A DNA stretch of 64,000 nucleotides from Cellulomonas alba (GTDB taxonomy: Bacteria; Actinomycetota; Actinomycetes; Actinomycetales; Cellulomonadaceae): the NCBI RefSeq assembly GCF_030362835.1, contig NZ_JAUCGQ010000001.1:2025461-2089460 (forward strand), in the 5' to 3' direction. Of this stretch, positions 26,215 to 34,900 are shown piece after piece; position 1 is the stretch's first letter; the number at the start of each line of letters is the position of its first letter. Below the pieces are notes generated by a model. The model was not told where the DNA came from. It searched no databases and saw only the letters and a list, made by a program, of their open reading frames with translations. Position numbers and translations under genes: made by a program.

Positions 26215-26252
26215 GAGGCCCGGGTCCCGTCGCGTGGACGGGCCCGGGCCTC
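26215..26252 (-). terminator. long hairpin terminator of the FKBP gene
   Basis: A 16-bp stem (GAGGCCCGGG and CCCGTC pairing, one bulged T) with a 5-base loop, 38-75 bases after the stop of the minus-strand FKBP gene. Confidence 0.7.
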
Positions 26253-26289
26253 GGTGTCCGGTGACGTCAGCCGGTGACGTCCGCGGGCG

Positions 26290-27255
26290 TCAGCTCGCGG
26301 CGAGGATGTCGACCACGAAGACGAGCGTCGAGTTCGCCGGGATGCTGCCCTGCGCGGTCGAGCCGTAGCCGTCCGACGGCGGCACGACGACGAGGATCTG
26401 GCTGCCGACGGTCTGACCGGCCACCGCCTTGTCCCAGCCCGGGATGACCTGGCCCTTGCCGACCGTGAACGGGAACGTCGAGCCCTTGTCCCACGACGAG
26501 TCGAACTTCGTGCCGTTCCAGAGCCAGCCGGTGTACTTGACGATCGCGGTCTGGCCGTTCTTGACGACCGCGCCCTTGCCCTTGATGAGCGGCTGCACGA
26601 CGAGCGACGTCGGCGCGGTGCCCGTCGGCTTGGCGATCGACGGCTTGCCGTCCTTGTCGAGCGTGACCTTCGGCAGGCCGGCCTTGGGGGCGACCGCCGT
26701 GCCGGACGCGCGCGCCGGGATGTCCTTCGCGCCCGTCAGCTCGAAGACGTAGACGTACGTCGGGCCGTTCTGCGCGTCGGCGACCACGATGCGCGATCCG
26801 ACGTGCGCCGTCGCCAGCGCGGCGTCGAACTCGGTCAGGCCGCTCGACTCGCCGATGGTGATGCTCAGCGGCGTGCTCGCGTACGACGACTGCGCGGTCG
26901 ACCCGTCCGCGCCCGACACGATGAACTCGTGCAGCGTGGCGAGCTGACCCTTCTTGACGACTGGGCCGGTGCCCTCGGAGACCGTGCGGACCACCGTGGT
27001 CGTCACGTTGAACGGCTTGCTCGGCAGGGTGACCTTCGGCTCCTTGCCGGCGTCACCGGTCACGACGATCTTGCCGACCGCCGCGACGTCCGCCGGGTGG
27101 TCGGCCGAGGCGCTGGGCGACGGGGTCGCGCCGGCGGTCGAGGTGCCGGTGGCGTCGGACGAGCCGCCCGAGCCGCCGCAGGCGGCGAGCCCGCCGGCGA
27201 CGGCGATGGCGACGGTGGCCGCGGCAGCGGCGCGGACGAGGGACGTGCGGCGCAC
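26290..27255 (-). CDS. FKBP-type peptidyl-prolyl isomerase lipoprotein, two FKBP domains
   Basis: A 321-residue lipoprotein. The signal peptide ends in the lipobox LAAC (Cys26), followed by a Ser/Thr/Ala-rich linker. The first FKBP-like domain (about 80-190) is degenerate. The second (about 220-320) is canonical: VKYTGWLWNGTKFDSSWDKG, then FTVGKGQVIPGWDKAVAGQ (active-site FxxGxxVIPGWDxA) and VVVPPSDGYGS. It would speed proline isomerisation in proteins folding outside the membrane. The GTG start at 27255 has GGAGG five bases upstream; the open frame continues further upstream but without codon bias. Followed by a strong terminator. Confidence 0.93.
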   Translation of the reverse strand: MRRTSLVRAAAAATVAIAVAGGLAACGGSGGSSDATGTSTAGATPSPSASADHPADVAAVGKIVVTGDAGKEPKVTLPSKPFNVTTTVVRTVSEGTGPVVKKGQLATLHEFIVSGADGSTAQSSYASTPLSITIGESSGLTEFDAALATAHVGSRIVVADAQNGPTYVYVFELTGAKDIPARASGTAVAPKAGLPKVTLDKDGKPSIAKPTGTAPTSLVVQPLIKGKGAVVKNGQTAIVKYTGWLWNGTKFDSSWDKGSTFPFTVGKGQVIPGWDKAVAGQTVGSQILVVVPPSDGYGSTAQGSIPANSTLVFVVDILAAS

Positions 27256-27492
27256 GGGGTCCTCCGGGTCTGATCGGGTCCCGCCCGACAGGCGGTGGAC
27301 CCGGCGACGGTACGCGACCCGCCTGGACGTCCGCTGAGCGGGCCACCTGCCGGAACGATTCGTCACAGGATCTCCGCGCCGCCCGCGCGGTCCCCGCCGC
27401 CGGTTCGGGGCAGCCCGTGGGCGTCGTCCCCCGCGGTCGAGTCGGGACCTTCGGCCGGTGCGCGACGCACCACGTCGAGGATCGTGGGCGGC

Positions 27493-28023
27493 ATGGCGGT
27501 CCTCGTCGTCTTCGAGTCGATGTACGGCAGCACCCAGTCGGTCGCCGAGGCGATCGGTGCCGGGCTGGCGTCGGCCGGACAGCTCGTCACGGTCGCCGAG
27601 GTCGGCCGCGCCGGCGAGCCGCGGCTGCGCGAGGGCGTCGCGCTGCTGGTCGTCGGCGGGCCGACCCACAACCGCGGCATGTCGTCGGCGCGCTCTCGCG
27701 AGCGGGCGCGCGCCGAGGGCCGGGCCACCGTGTCGCCGGCGGACGGCGTGCGCGAATGGCTCGACGCGCTCGGGACGTCGGCGGTCGGCGTCCGGGCGGT
27801 CGCGTTCGACACCGCGGTCGCGTCGCGGTTCGCCGGGTCGGCGGCGCACCGGATCGGGCAGCGGCTCCGCGCCGCCGGGGCACGGCGCGCTGCGGCACCG
27901 CAGTCGTTCGTCGTCGCCGGGCGCGACGCGGGACTCGTGGCCGGCGAGCTGGACCGGGCGTGGGAGTGGGGTCGCCTGCTCGGCACGATCGTGGCGGCGG
28001 TGCCGCGCCCGCTGGTGCGCTGA
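27493..28023 (+). CDS. flavodoxin-domain protein
   Basis: A 176-residue flavodoxin-like protein. The N-terminal strand and phosphate loop VVFESMYGSTQSVAEAIGAG is the FMN-binding hallmark (T/S-x-T-G/S-x-T form), and LLVVGGPTHNRGMSSAR is the 90s-loop region. It probably transfers electrons via FMN, or is a menaquinone-dependent protoporphyrinogen-oxidase-like protein. The middle is Arg/Ala-rich. ATG at 27493; no clear Shine-Dalgarno sequence. The next gene, an NmrA-type reductase, has its own sigma-R-like promoter. Confidence 0.82.
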   Translation: MAVLVVFESMYGSTQSVAEAIGAGLASAGQLVTVAEVGRAGEPRLREGVALLVVGGPTHNRGMSSARSRERARAEGRATVSPADGVREWLDALGTSAVGVRAVAFDTAVASRFAGSAAHRIGQRLRAAGARRAAAPQSFVVAGRDAGLVAGELDRAWEWGRLLGTIVAAVPRPLVR

Positions 28024-28047
28024 GGCGCGGACCGCGGGAGCAGCCGC

Positions 28048-28073
28048 GGAACGTTCCCCGGCCCGGCGTCGTT
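28048..28073 (+). promoter_or_regulatory. sigma-R/SigH-like promoter GGAAC-N18-GTT upstream of NmrA-type gene
   Basis: GGAAC (28048-28052), exactly 18 bases, then GTT (28071-28073), 67 bases before the ATG at 28141. Same spacing as the site at 6848. A small hairpin (CCGCGG arms, 28032-28049) just upstream may end the flavodoxin transcript. Confidence 0.5.
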
Positions 28074-28140
28074 GCAGGCTGACGAGTCGAGGCGCTCGCC
28101 CGTGGGTGCGCCCGCCGCCACCTCCACGAAGGGACCCACC

Positions 28141-29016
28141 ATGTCCGTCGTCGTCACCGGAGCCACCGGCCACCTCGGCCGGCTCGTCGTCGAGCACCTG
28201 CTGGACCGGGGGGTCGAGCCCGCGTCGATCACCGCGACCGGCCGGCGCGTCGAGGCGCTCGACGACCTCGCGGAGCGTGGCGTGCGGGTCGCGCGCGCGG
28301 ACTTCGACGACCCGGAGTCGCTCGTCGAGCCGTTCGCCGGCGCCGACGCGCTGCTGCTCGTCAGCGCGAGCGAGGTCGGCCGGCGCGTCCGTCAGCACCA
28401 GGCGGCGGTCGACGCCGCGGTCGCCGCGGGCGTCCGGCGCATCGCGTACACGAGCGCACCGCACGCCGACACGACGCGGCTCTCCGTCGCGCCCGAGCAC
28501 AAGGCCACCGAGGAGCTGGTCCTCGCGTCCGGCCTGCCGTGGACCTTCCTGCGCAACAACTGGTACACGGAGAACTACGTCGGCACCCTGCTGAACGCGA
28601 AGGACAGCGGCGTCATCGTGACGAGCGCCGGTGACGGGCGCGTCGCCTCGGCGTCGCGCACGGACTTCGCCGAGGCGGCGGCCGTCGTGCTCGCGACCGA
28701 CGGGCACGAGGGCCGCGCGTACGAGCTGTCGGGCGACGTCGCGTGGTCGTTCGACGAGCTCGCCGAGGTCGCGTCCGCCCTGGTGGGCCGCACGGTGGTG
28801 CACCGCGCGGTGACGCCGAACGAGCACCGCCGGGTGCTCCTGCGCGCGAAGCTGCCGAAGGCCGCGGCGGCGTTCGTCGTCGCGCTCGACGCGGACATCG
28901 CCGCGGGCGCGCTCGCCGACGCGACGAGCGACCTGCGCACCCTCGTCGGCCACCCGACGACCCCGCTCGCCGACGGCCTCCGCGCGTCCCTCCCGCCGGC
29001 ACCGCCCACGGCCTGA
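28141..29016 (+). CDS. NmrA-type NAD(P)-binding oxidoreductase (atypical SDR)
   Basis: A 291-residue protein with the N-terminal dinucleotide loop VVVTGATGHLGRLVVEHLLD (GxxGxxG at 7-13). The Rossmann core has a SITATGRR strand and FAGADALLLVSASEV, then KATEELVLASGLPWTFLRNN with the YTENY segment. This order is that of QorB-like quinone reductases and NmrA sensors. It lacks the classical SDR YxxxK. It likely reduces quinones or senses the NADPH/NADP ratio. The upstream sigma-R-like promoter would suit a disulphide-stress gene. Confidence 0.87.
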   Translation: MSVVVTGATGHLGRLVVEHLLDRGVEPASITATGRRVEALDDLAERGVRVARADFDDPESLVEPFAGADALLLVSASEVGRRVRQHQAAVDAAVAAGVRRIAYTSAPHADTTRLSVAPEHKATEELVLASGLPWTFLRNNWYTENYVGTLLNAKDSGVIVTSAGDGRVASASRTDFAEAAAVVLATDGHEGRAYELSGDVAWSFDELAEVASALVGRTVVHRAVTPNEHRRVLLRAKLPKAAAAFVVALDADIAAGALADATSDLRTLVGHPTTPLADGLRASLPPAPPTA

Positions 29017-29040
29017 GCCCCTCGGGCCGCACGCCCCCGC

Positions 29041-29094
29041 CGACGCGAGCCGCCCCGTCGACGCGAGCCGCCCCGCCGACGCGAGCCGCCCCGC
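29041..29094. repeat. three tandem 18-bp repeats
   Basis: Unit CGACGCGAGCCGCCCCGC, at 29041-29058, 29059-29076 and 29077-29094, with one substitution in the first copy. Non-coding, 24 bases after the NmrA-type gene. Confidence 0.75.
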
Positions 29095-29107
29095 ACCGGG
29101 GCGCGAC

Positions 29108-29129
29108 ACCTGTGCTTCCAACCACAGGT
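29108..29129. promoter_or_regulatory. inverted repeat ACCTGTG-N8-CACAGGT
   Basis: Perfect 7-bp arms with an 8-base spacer. It stands between the tandem repeat and the promoter of the Gfo/Idh gene (TAGGGT at 29193-29198), so it could be an operator or a short terminator of the upstream gene. AT content is higher than its surroundings. Confidence 0.45.
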
Positions 29130-29237
29130 CTCTCGTCCGTGCACAGTGCTCGGCGCGAGCGGGCCGTGCGCCGGGGTCGCCCCTTCGCGGGCTAGGGTCG
29201 ACGGCGGTCGGATGGATTCGAGGACGAGGACGGCGGC

Positions 29238-30326
29238 ATGGCTCCCATCAGGTACGGCATCGTCGGCAGCGGGTGGCGCGCCGAGTTCTTCGCGCGGATG
29301 GCGCGCCTCATGCCGGATCGGTTCGAGTGCACGGGGATCGTCACGCGCACCGCCGAGCGCGGCGCCGAGGTCGAGGCGGCCTGGGGTGTCCCGACCGTCC
29401 GGACCGTCGAGGAGCTCGTCGTCGGCGGGGCCGAGCGGCCCGAGTTCGTCGTCGTCGCCGTGCCGTGGCCCGTGACGCCCGAGGCGACGCGCGAGCTCGT
29501 CGCGATGGACGTCCCGGTGCTCGCCGAGACGCCGCCCGCGCCCGACGCGGACGGGCTGCGCGCGCTCTGGTCGGACGTCGGCGCGTCGGGCCTCGTCCAG
29601 GTCGCGGAGCACTCGCCCTCGATGCCGTCGCACGCGGCCCGGATCGCGGCGCTCGACGCCGGGATCATCGGCACGCCGACGAGCGTCCAGATCAGCTCGA
29701 CGCACCTGTACCACGCGGTCGGCCTGATCCGCCGCATGCTGCACACCGGTCGAGGCCCCGTGACGGTCCGCGCGACGACGTTCACGGCGCCGCTGCTCGA
29801 GCCGCTCGGCCGCTGGGGCTGGACGGGCGAGACGCAGCCGCAGGACCGCTGGAACATCCTCGCGACCCTCGACTTCGGCGAGGGCCGGTACGCGCTCTAC
29901 GACTTCAGCGACAACCAGTGGCACAACCCGCTGCGCACCAACCGCATCGTGGTCCGCGGGTCGCACGGCGAGCTGGTCGACGACCTGTTCACGCGCGTGG
30001 TCGACGAGCGGACGGTCCTGTCCTCGCGCCTCGAGCGCCGGGTGTCGGGGCTCGAGCAGAACCTCGACGGGTTCGACCTCGAGCACATCTCGCTCGACGG
30101 CCGCGTGCTGTACCGCAACGAGTGGAACGGGGCCCGGCTCGCCGACGACGACATCGCCGTGGCCGACCTCCTGACGCGGACGGGTGCCTGGGTGGCGGGC
30201 ACGGGTCCCGAGCCGTACCCGCTGGCCGACGGGTGCCAGGACCACCTGCTCGGCCTCGCGATCGAGGAGGCGTCACGCACGGGTGAGCCCGTCCACGTCG
30301 AGGCCCAGCCCTGGGCCGCCGCCTGA
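29238..30326 (+). CDS. Gfo/Idh/MocA-family oxidoreductase
   Basis: A 362-residue protein. The N-terminal Rossmann fold is YGIVGSGWRAEFFARMARLM; the C-terminal alpha/beta domain carries FGEGRYALYDFSDNQWHNPL. The family normally has an EKP motif whose Lys is catalytic; here the equivalent position reads AETPPA (96-101), so Lys is missing. The substrate is usually a sugar or inositol in this family; it could be altered or non-catalytic here. The ATG at 29238 is about 40 bases after a TAGGGT -10 box. Ended by a strong hairpin. Confidence 0.85.
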   Translation: MAPIRYGIVGSGWRAEFFARMARLMPDRFECTGIVTRTAERGAEVEAAWGVPTVRTVEELVVGGAERPEFVVVAVPWPVTPEATRELVAMDVPVLAETPPAPDADGLRALWSDVGASGLVQVAEHSPSMPSHAARIAALDAGIIGTPTSVQISSTHLYHAVGLIRRMLHTGRGPVTVRATTFTAPLLEPLGRWGWTGETQPQDRWNILATLDFGEGRYALYDFSDNQWHNPLRTNRIVVRGSHGELVDDLFTRVVDERTVLSSRLERRVSGLEQNLDGFDLEHISLDGRVLYRNEWNGARLADDDIAVADLLTRTGAWVAGTGPEPYPLADGCQDHLLGLAIEEASRTGEPVHVEAQPWAAA

Positions 30327-30354
30327 CGAGGCCGGCGCAAGCCGCCTCGCAGCA

Positions 30355-30383
30355 CCCCGGCGGGTCGTCGCCGCCCGCCGGGG
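30355..30383 (+). terminator. hairpin terminator of the Gfo/Idh gene
   Basis: A perfect 10-bp stem, CCCCGGCGGG with CCCGCCGGGG, and a 9-base loop, 29 bases after the stop. Confidence 0.7.
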
Positions 30384-30506
30384 CTCCGGCGACGAACAAC
30401 GCCGCCATCACGTGCGTGCGAGCTGACGTGTCGGTGGCAACGTTCGTCGTCTGCGACGCCGCGGCGGGTGGGCTGGCCGTGGCGCGGCGGGCCGGGCGTC
30501 GGCACG

Positions 30507-31835
30507 ATGGCCCGCATGGGTGACGCCGTCGTCGTCGGGGCCGGGATCGGCGGGCTGACCGCCGCCGTCGCGCTCGCGCAGCGCGGGTGGTCGGTGACCG
30601 TGCTCGAGCAGTCCCGGTCGCTCGAGCCGGTCGGGGCCGGCATCGCGCTCGCGCCCAACGCGATCCGCGCGCTCGACGCGGTGGGCCTCGCCGACGAGGT
30701 CCGCTCGATGGCCGCGCTCCAGGGCGACGCCGGGCTCCGCCGCCCCGACGGGAGGTGGCTCGTCCGCGCGAGCGTCGACGCGGCCGGCGACCGCCTCGGC
30801 GAGCGGACCGTGATCCTGCACCGCGCGCAGCTCGTCGAGCTCCTGCGCCGGGCGCTGCCTGACGGCGCGCTCCGCCTGGGGGTGCGGGTAACGGGCGTCG
30901 TGCCCGGTGACCGCGACACCCGCGCGCACGTCGCGACGGCACCGGCCGGGTCCGCCGTCGAGCCGTCCGCTCGTCAGACCGCGCCCGCCGGGTCCGCCGC
31001 CGGAGAGCCGTCCGCTCGTCAGACCGGGCCCGCCGCCGGAGAGCCGTCCGCTCGTCAGACCGCGCCCGCCGCGTCCGCCGCCGGCGAACCGTCCGCCCGC
31101 GGGACCGCGCCCACCGGGCTCGACGCCGACCTCGTCGTCGCGGCGGACGGCATCGACTCGCCGACCCGCGCCGCGCTGTTCCCCGGCCACCCCGGCCCGA
31201 CGTACACCGGCGTCACGGCGTGGCGTTTCGTCACCGACGGCCCCGTCGTCGTCGAGGCCGCCGAGACGTGGGGCCGCGGGTCGATCGTCGGCCTGACGCC
31301 GCTCGCCGACGGCCGCGTCTACGGCTACCTGACCGCGGCGCTCCCGGAGGGCACGCGGTTCGACGACGACGCGGCCGAGCTGCGGGCGCGCTTCGCCGAC
31401 TGGCACGACCCGATCCCGGCCCTGCTGGCCGACCTCGAGCCGGGGCGTGTGCTGCACCACGACCTGCGCTGGCTCGCGACGCCGCTGCCGCGCTTCGACG
31501 TGGGCCGCGTGGCGCTGCTCGGTGACGCGGCCCACGCGATGCCGCCGAACCTCGGACAGGGCGGGTGCCAGGCGCTCGAGGACGGCGTGACGCTCGCGGC
31601 GCTCCTCGCGCGCGGACCGGACGTGCGGACGGCGCTCGCGGCCTACTCGGTCGTGCGCGTGCCGCGGACGACGAGGGTGGCGCGCGCCTCGGCTCGCGTC
31701 GGCGCGCCGACGGCGTGGACCGGACGGACGGTGGTCGCGCTGCGCGAGGCGGGCATGCGGCTCACGGGTCCGTTCGCGGCGCGCCTCGCGATGCGCCAGC
31801 TCGAGCCGATCCTGTCGTGGCGCCCGCCGGCCTGA
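30507..31835 (+). CDS. FAD-dependent monooxygenase with internal repeat insertion
   Basis: A 442-residue flavoprotein hydroxylase of the PHBH fold. GAGIGGLTAAVALAQRGWSV is the FAD-binding GxGxxG; VVAADGIDS is the DG motif; LLGDAAHAMPPNLGQGG (about 335) is the GD motif. A ring-hydroxylating role on an aromatic substrate is expected; the substrate is unknown. Between the strand VTGVVPGD and DLVVAADG lie about 50 residues of imperfect repeats of GEPSARQTAPA, absent from usual family members and encoded by a minisatellite. Start at 30507 or 30516 (both ATG); neither has a clear ribosome site. Confidence 0.87.
   Translation: MARMGDAVVVGAGIGGLTAAVALAQRGWSVTVLEQSRSLEPVGAGIALAPNAIRALDAVGLADEVRSMAALQGDAGLRRPDGRWLVRASVDAAGDRLGERTVILHRAQLVELLRRALPDGALRLGVRVTGVVPGDRDTRAHVATAPAGSAVEPSARQTAPAGSAAGEPSARQTGPAAGEPSARQTAPAASAAGEPSARGTAPTGLDADLVVAADGIDSPTRAALFPGHPGPTYTGVTAWRFVTDGPVVVEAAETWGRGSIVGLTPLADGRVYGYLTAALPEGTRFDDDAAELRARFADWHDPIPALLADLEPGRVLHHDLRWLATPLPRFDVGRVALLGDAAHAMPPNLGQGGCQALEDGVTLAALLARGPDVRTALAAYSVVRVPRTTRVARASARVGAPTAWTGRTVVALREAGMRLTGPFAARLAMRQLEPILSWRPPA
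30960..31107 (+). repeat. in-frame minisatellite within the FAD monooxygenase gene
   Basis: A GAGCCGTCCGCTCGTCAGAC core occurs at 30960, 31005 and 31041, plus a degenerate copy at 31086. The periods 45, 36 and 45 are multiples of three, so copy number can change without frameshift. Confidence 0.8.
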
Positions 31836-31908
31836 GCCCACGCTGCGCCCGCGCCGACGCGGCCGCCGGCGTGCCCGGCCGGGCGCGCGTGGGCGTCGGC
31901 CGCGGCCG
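31836..31908. terminator. bidirectional terminator between FAD monooxygenase and giant operon
   Basis: Nested stems: GCCCACGC (31836-31843) pairs with GCGTGGGC (31887-31894), and an inner GCCGACG pairs with CGTCGGC. It fills the 73 bases between two convergent stops, so it may serve both strands. Confidence 0.55.
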
Positions 31909-34900
31909 TCAGCTGACCGTCTGCGACGCCTGCGCGTGCCCCCCGTCCGACGCGTCGAGCGTCACCGAGAACCCGAACGGCGTCGCGATCCGGACCACCA
32001 CGTCGTACTCGGGCGGCTTGACGTGGCCGACGCGGACCACCTGGATCGGCGCGGTGGACGGGAACGCGACGGTCGGGACCTGGTCCAGCCGGATGGTGAA
32101 CGTCGTCCGCCGCGGAAGCCCGAGCCCGGCCCCGCGCTCGCCGAGGATCTCGCCGAGGTCGGGCGCGAGCTTCGCCTCGCCGGCAGCGGGCCGCGCCGGC
32201 GTGCGGCCGCGGACCGCCTCCCGGACCGCCTCGGACACGTCCCCGTGCGCCGCCCCGGCGAGGTCGGCGGCGTGGGCACCGAGGTGGAGCCCTCGGTCGA
32301 CGGGCAGCGGCAGCGGGCCGATCAGCGGCTTGCTGGTCACGACGACGGTCATCGTCACGGGCCGGGACGCGTCGACGGGTGCGTCGGACGCGAGCCGGAC
32401 CACGACGCGCCCGACGAGCTTCGTCACGCCGAGGATCGTGAGCGTCGGCGGCGCGGCGGCGACCCAGCCCGGCACCGTGACGCTCTGCGTGGTCTGGCCG
32501 CCCAGCGGGTCCATGAGCCGCACGGTGACGTCGACCGGGTCGGCGGCGACCGGCCGCGTGAACCAGACGGCGAGCGGCAGGCGACCGCCGGACCGGGTCC
32601 CGACGCGCACGAGCACGCCGCTCGACGCCCCTGCGGGGGGTCCGCCCGCCACGGTCACCGCCCCCGCGACGACCGAGCCGAGCTCGGTGGGCGCGACGTC
32701 GACGGGGTCGCCCGTCGGCTGCGCGGCCGACACCGTCGCGGAGACGCGGAACACCCCGTCGGGCAGCGGGCGCGCGGGCGCTGACGTCGAGGTGGTGACG
32801 AGCACCCCGTCGTGCCCGCCGCCCCACACGTCGGTCCCGAGCGGTGCGAGGTCAGGCGGGGTCGTCGGTCGCAGTCGGACGGTGACGACGTCGGACGCGC
32901 GGGACGGCAGGCCGCGCACGGCCTCGACGGGCACCGTGTCGACCGGCACGGCGACCGCCCGGACGGACCAGTCGTCCCAGGAGGGGTCGAACGCCCCCGA
33001 CCACGAGGCGGTGTACAGGTCCAGCCCCGACGCCGGGTCGGGCGTCGACCCGGGCCCGGTCGCGGCCACGGAGGCGAACGACGGCCCCATCGTCTCGACG
33101 CGCATCGCGGCCTCGGGCGACCGCGTCCGGTAGAGCACGAACGACGCGACGGGAACGTCCGAGTCCGACGAGAGCGAGAGCGTCACCGTCCCGCCGGCGC
33201 CGATGACGCTCCGCACGACGGGAGCGCCGGGCCGCCGCAGGCGCGGAGCTGCGACGGCCTGCAGCACGAGGTGCGGCGGCGAGTCGGTCGGCCAGTCGGA
33301 GTCGACGTGGGTCGCGGTCTGCGTCGTCACCGTGAACAGGTGGATGTCCGTCGTGCCGGCGGGGAGCGCAACGTCGGCGTCACGGGCCGTGCCGGGCAGC
33401 ACGAGCAGGCGGCGGAAGGCGGCGCGCTGCTCGGTGGCGTCCATCGCGTCGTACGCGTCCCACAGCTGCTGCAGCCGGACGCCGGGCAGCGTCCCGTCGG
33501 GCGCGCGCACCGGCAGCCCGGCGCGCGTGCGCAGCGCCGTCTCGGCGCACTCCCAGACCACGCAGCCGCCGGTCGCGTCGAGCGCGGCGCCGGACGCCAC
33601 GGACCAGTGGATGCGCGCGTGGCTGCGGTTGCGGTCGTCCGGCGTGCTGCCCAGCGGGACGCCCGGCGGAGGCGGCGGCAGGATCGGCGGGACCGGCACC
33701 GGGCTCGCGACGTACGCGAGCGCGGGGTGCTCGACCGCCGGCGGCACGGGCGCGGGGTCGGGCTGCCAGCCGGCGTCGGCGACGACGGCCAGCGCGGACC
33801 GCGCCCAGAGCTTGACGCCCCAGCGCGGCGTCGCGGAGAAGTCGAGGGTCGCGACCGGGATCGTCAGCCGGTAGCGCCGGGCGTGCGTGCCCTGGTCGGT
33901 CCCCGGGTCGACCTTCGTGGTGCCCGTGTCGTCGAGGTGCACGATCGTGACGTCGGACGGCCCGGTGAGCTCGTCGCCGACGAACGGCAGCACGACGTCG
34001 CGGCGGAACGCGCCGGCTGGCGCGGGACTCACGGGATCGGTCCCGGACGGCGCCGGGTCGTGGCTCGTGGCCGACGGGAAGAACACGCCGGCGATCGAGA
34101 CGGACGTGGGCGTGCGCGTGTCCCAGTCGACCGCCACCTCGACCACGAGCGTCGCCGGGCAGGTCGTCGATCCCGCGAACGTGCTGGTCAGCGCCATGGA
34201 GACGACGTGCGCCCCCGGCGGCGCGGGTTCGGTGCCGTCCCACGGCTCGTCGCTCCACGGCGACCACACGCCGAACACGTCCTGGACCGCGACCGCGTAC
34301 CCGACGTGCCGCCCCCCGCTGCCGAGCGGGATCTCCTGGTCCGCGTCCGTCATCGAGGCGCGGCGGAACAGCGGCGAGCTCTCGAGCGGCGAGTCCGGCA
34401 CGATGACGAGCGGCCGGCGGTCGCCCGCGGCGCGCTCCTCCTGCAGCACCTGCGCGGTGGACGGCGCCGCGTCGTACCGGGCGACGACGGCGCTCGTCGG
34501 GAGCGACATCGCCGCCGACGGCAGCAGCCGGTCCCACTGGACGCGCACCGACTCGCGCCAGGGTGCGTCGATCGTCGTCGGTGCGAGGACGCCGGACCGC
34601 GCGGTCGTCGTGCCGGCGGGCGCGGCGGTCGCGACGTGCTGCCGCGGGTTCGGCAGGTAGACGGCCATCTCGACCGGACCGGTGCCCTCGGGGGTGTCGG
34701 GGTACGGCGCGGTCACGAGGAACTCGACCGCGCCACCCTGTGCGGCGAGCGACCTGCTCGCGAACGCCGCCGCGGGGTACGCCGTCCCGAAGCCGGTCGC
34801 GAGCGCGAGGAACGGGTCGGCCGACGCGGGCAGCAGCAGCAGGGCCAGCGGGGAGAGCGAGGCGGAGGTGTCGAGGTCCGACGTCGTCGAGCCGCGCGAC

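Noticed and set aside
29041..29094. Short tandem repeats as a CRISPR remnant
   Set aside because: No spacers between units; unit length 18 and contiguous. No cas genes in the window.
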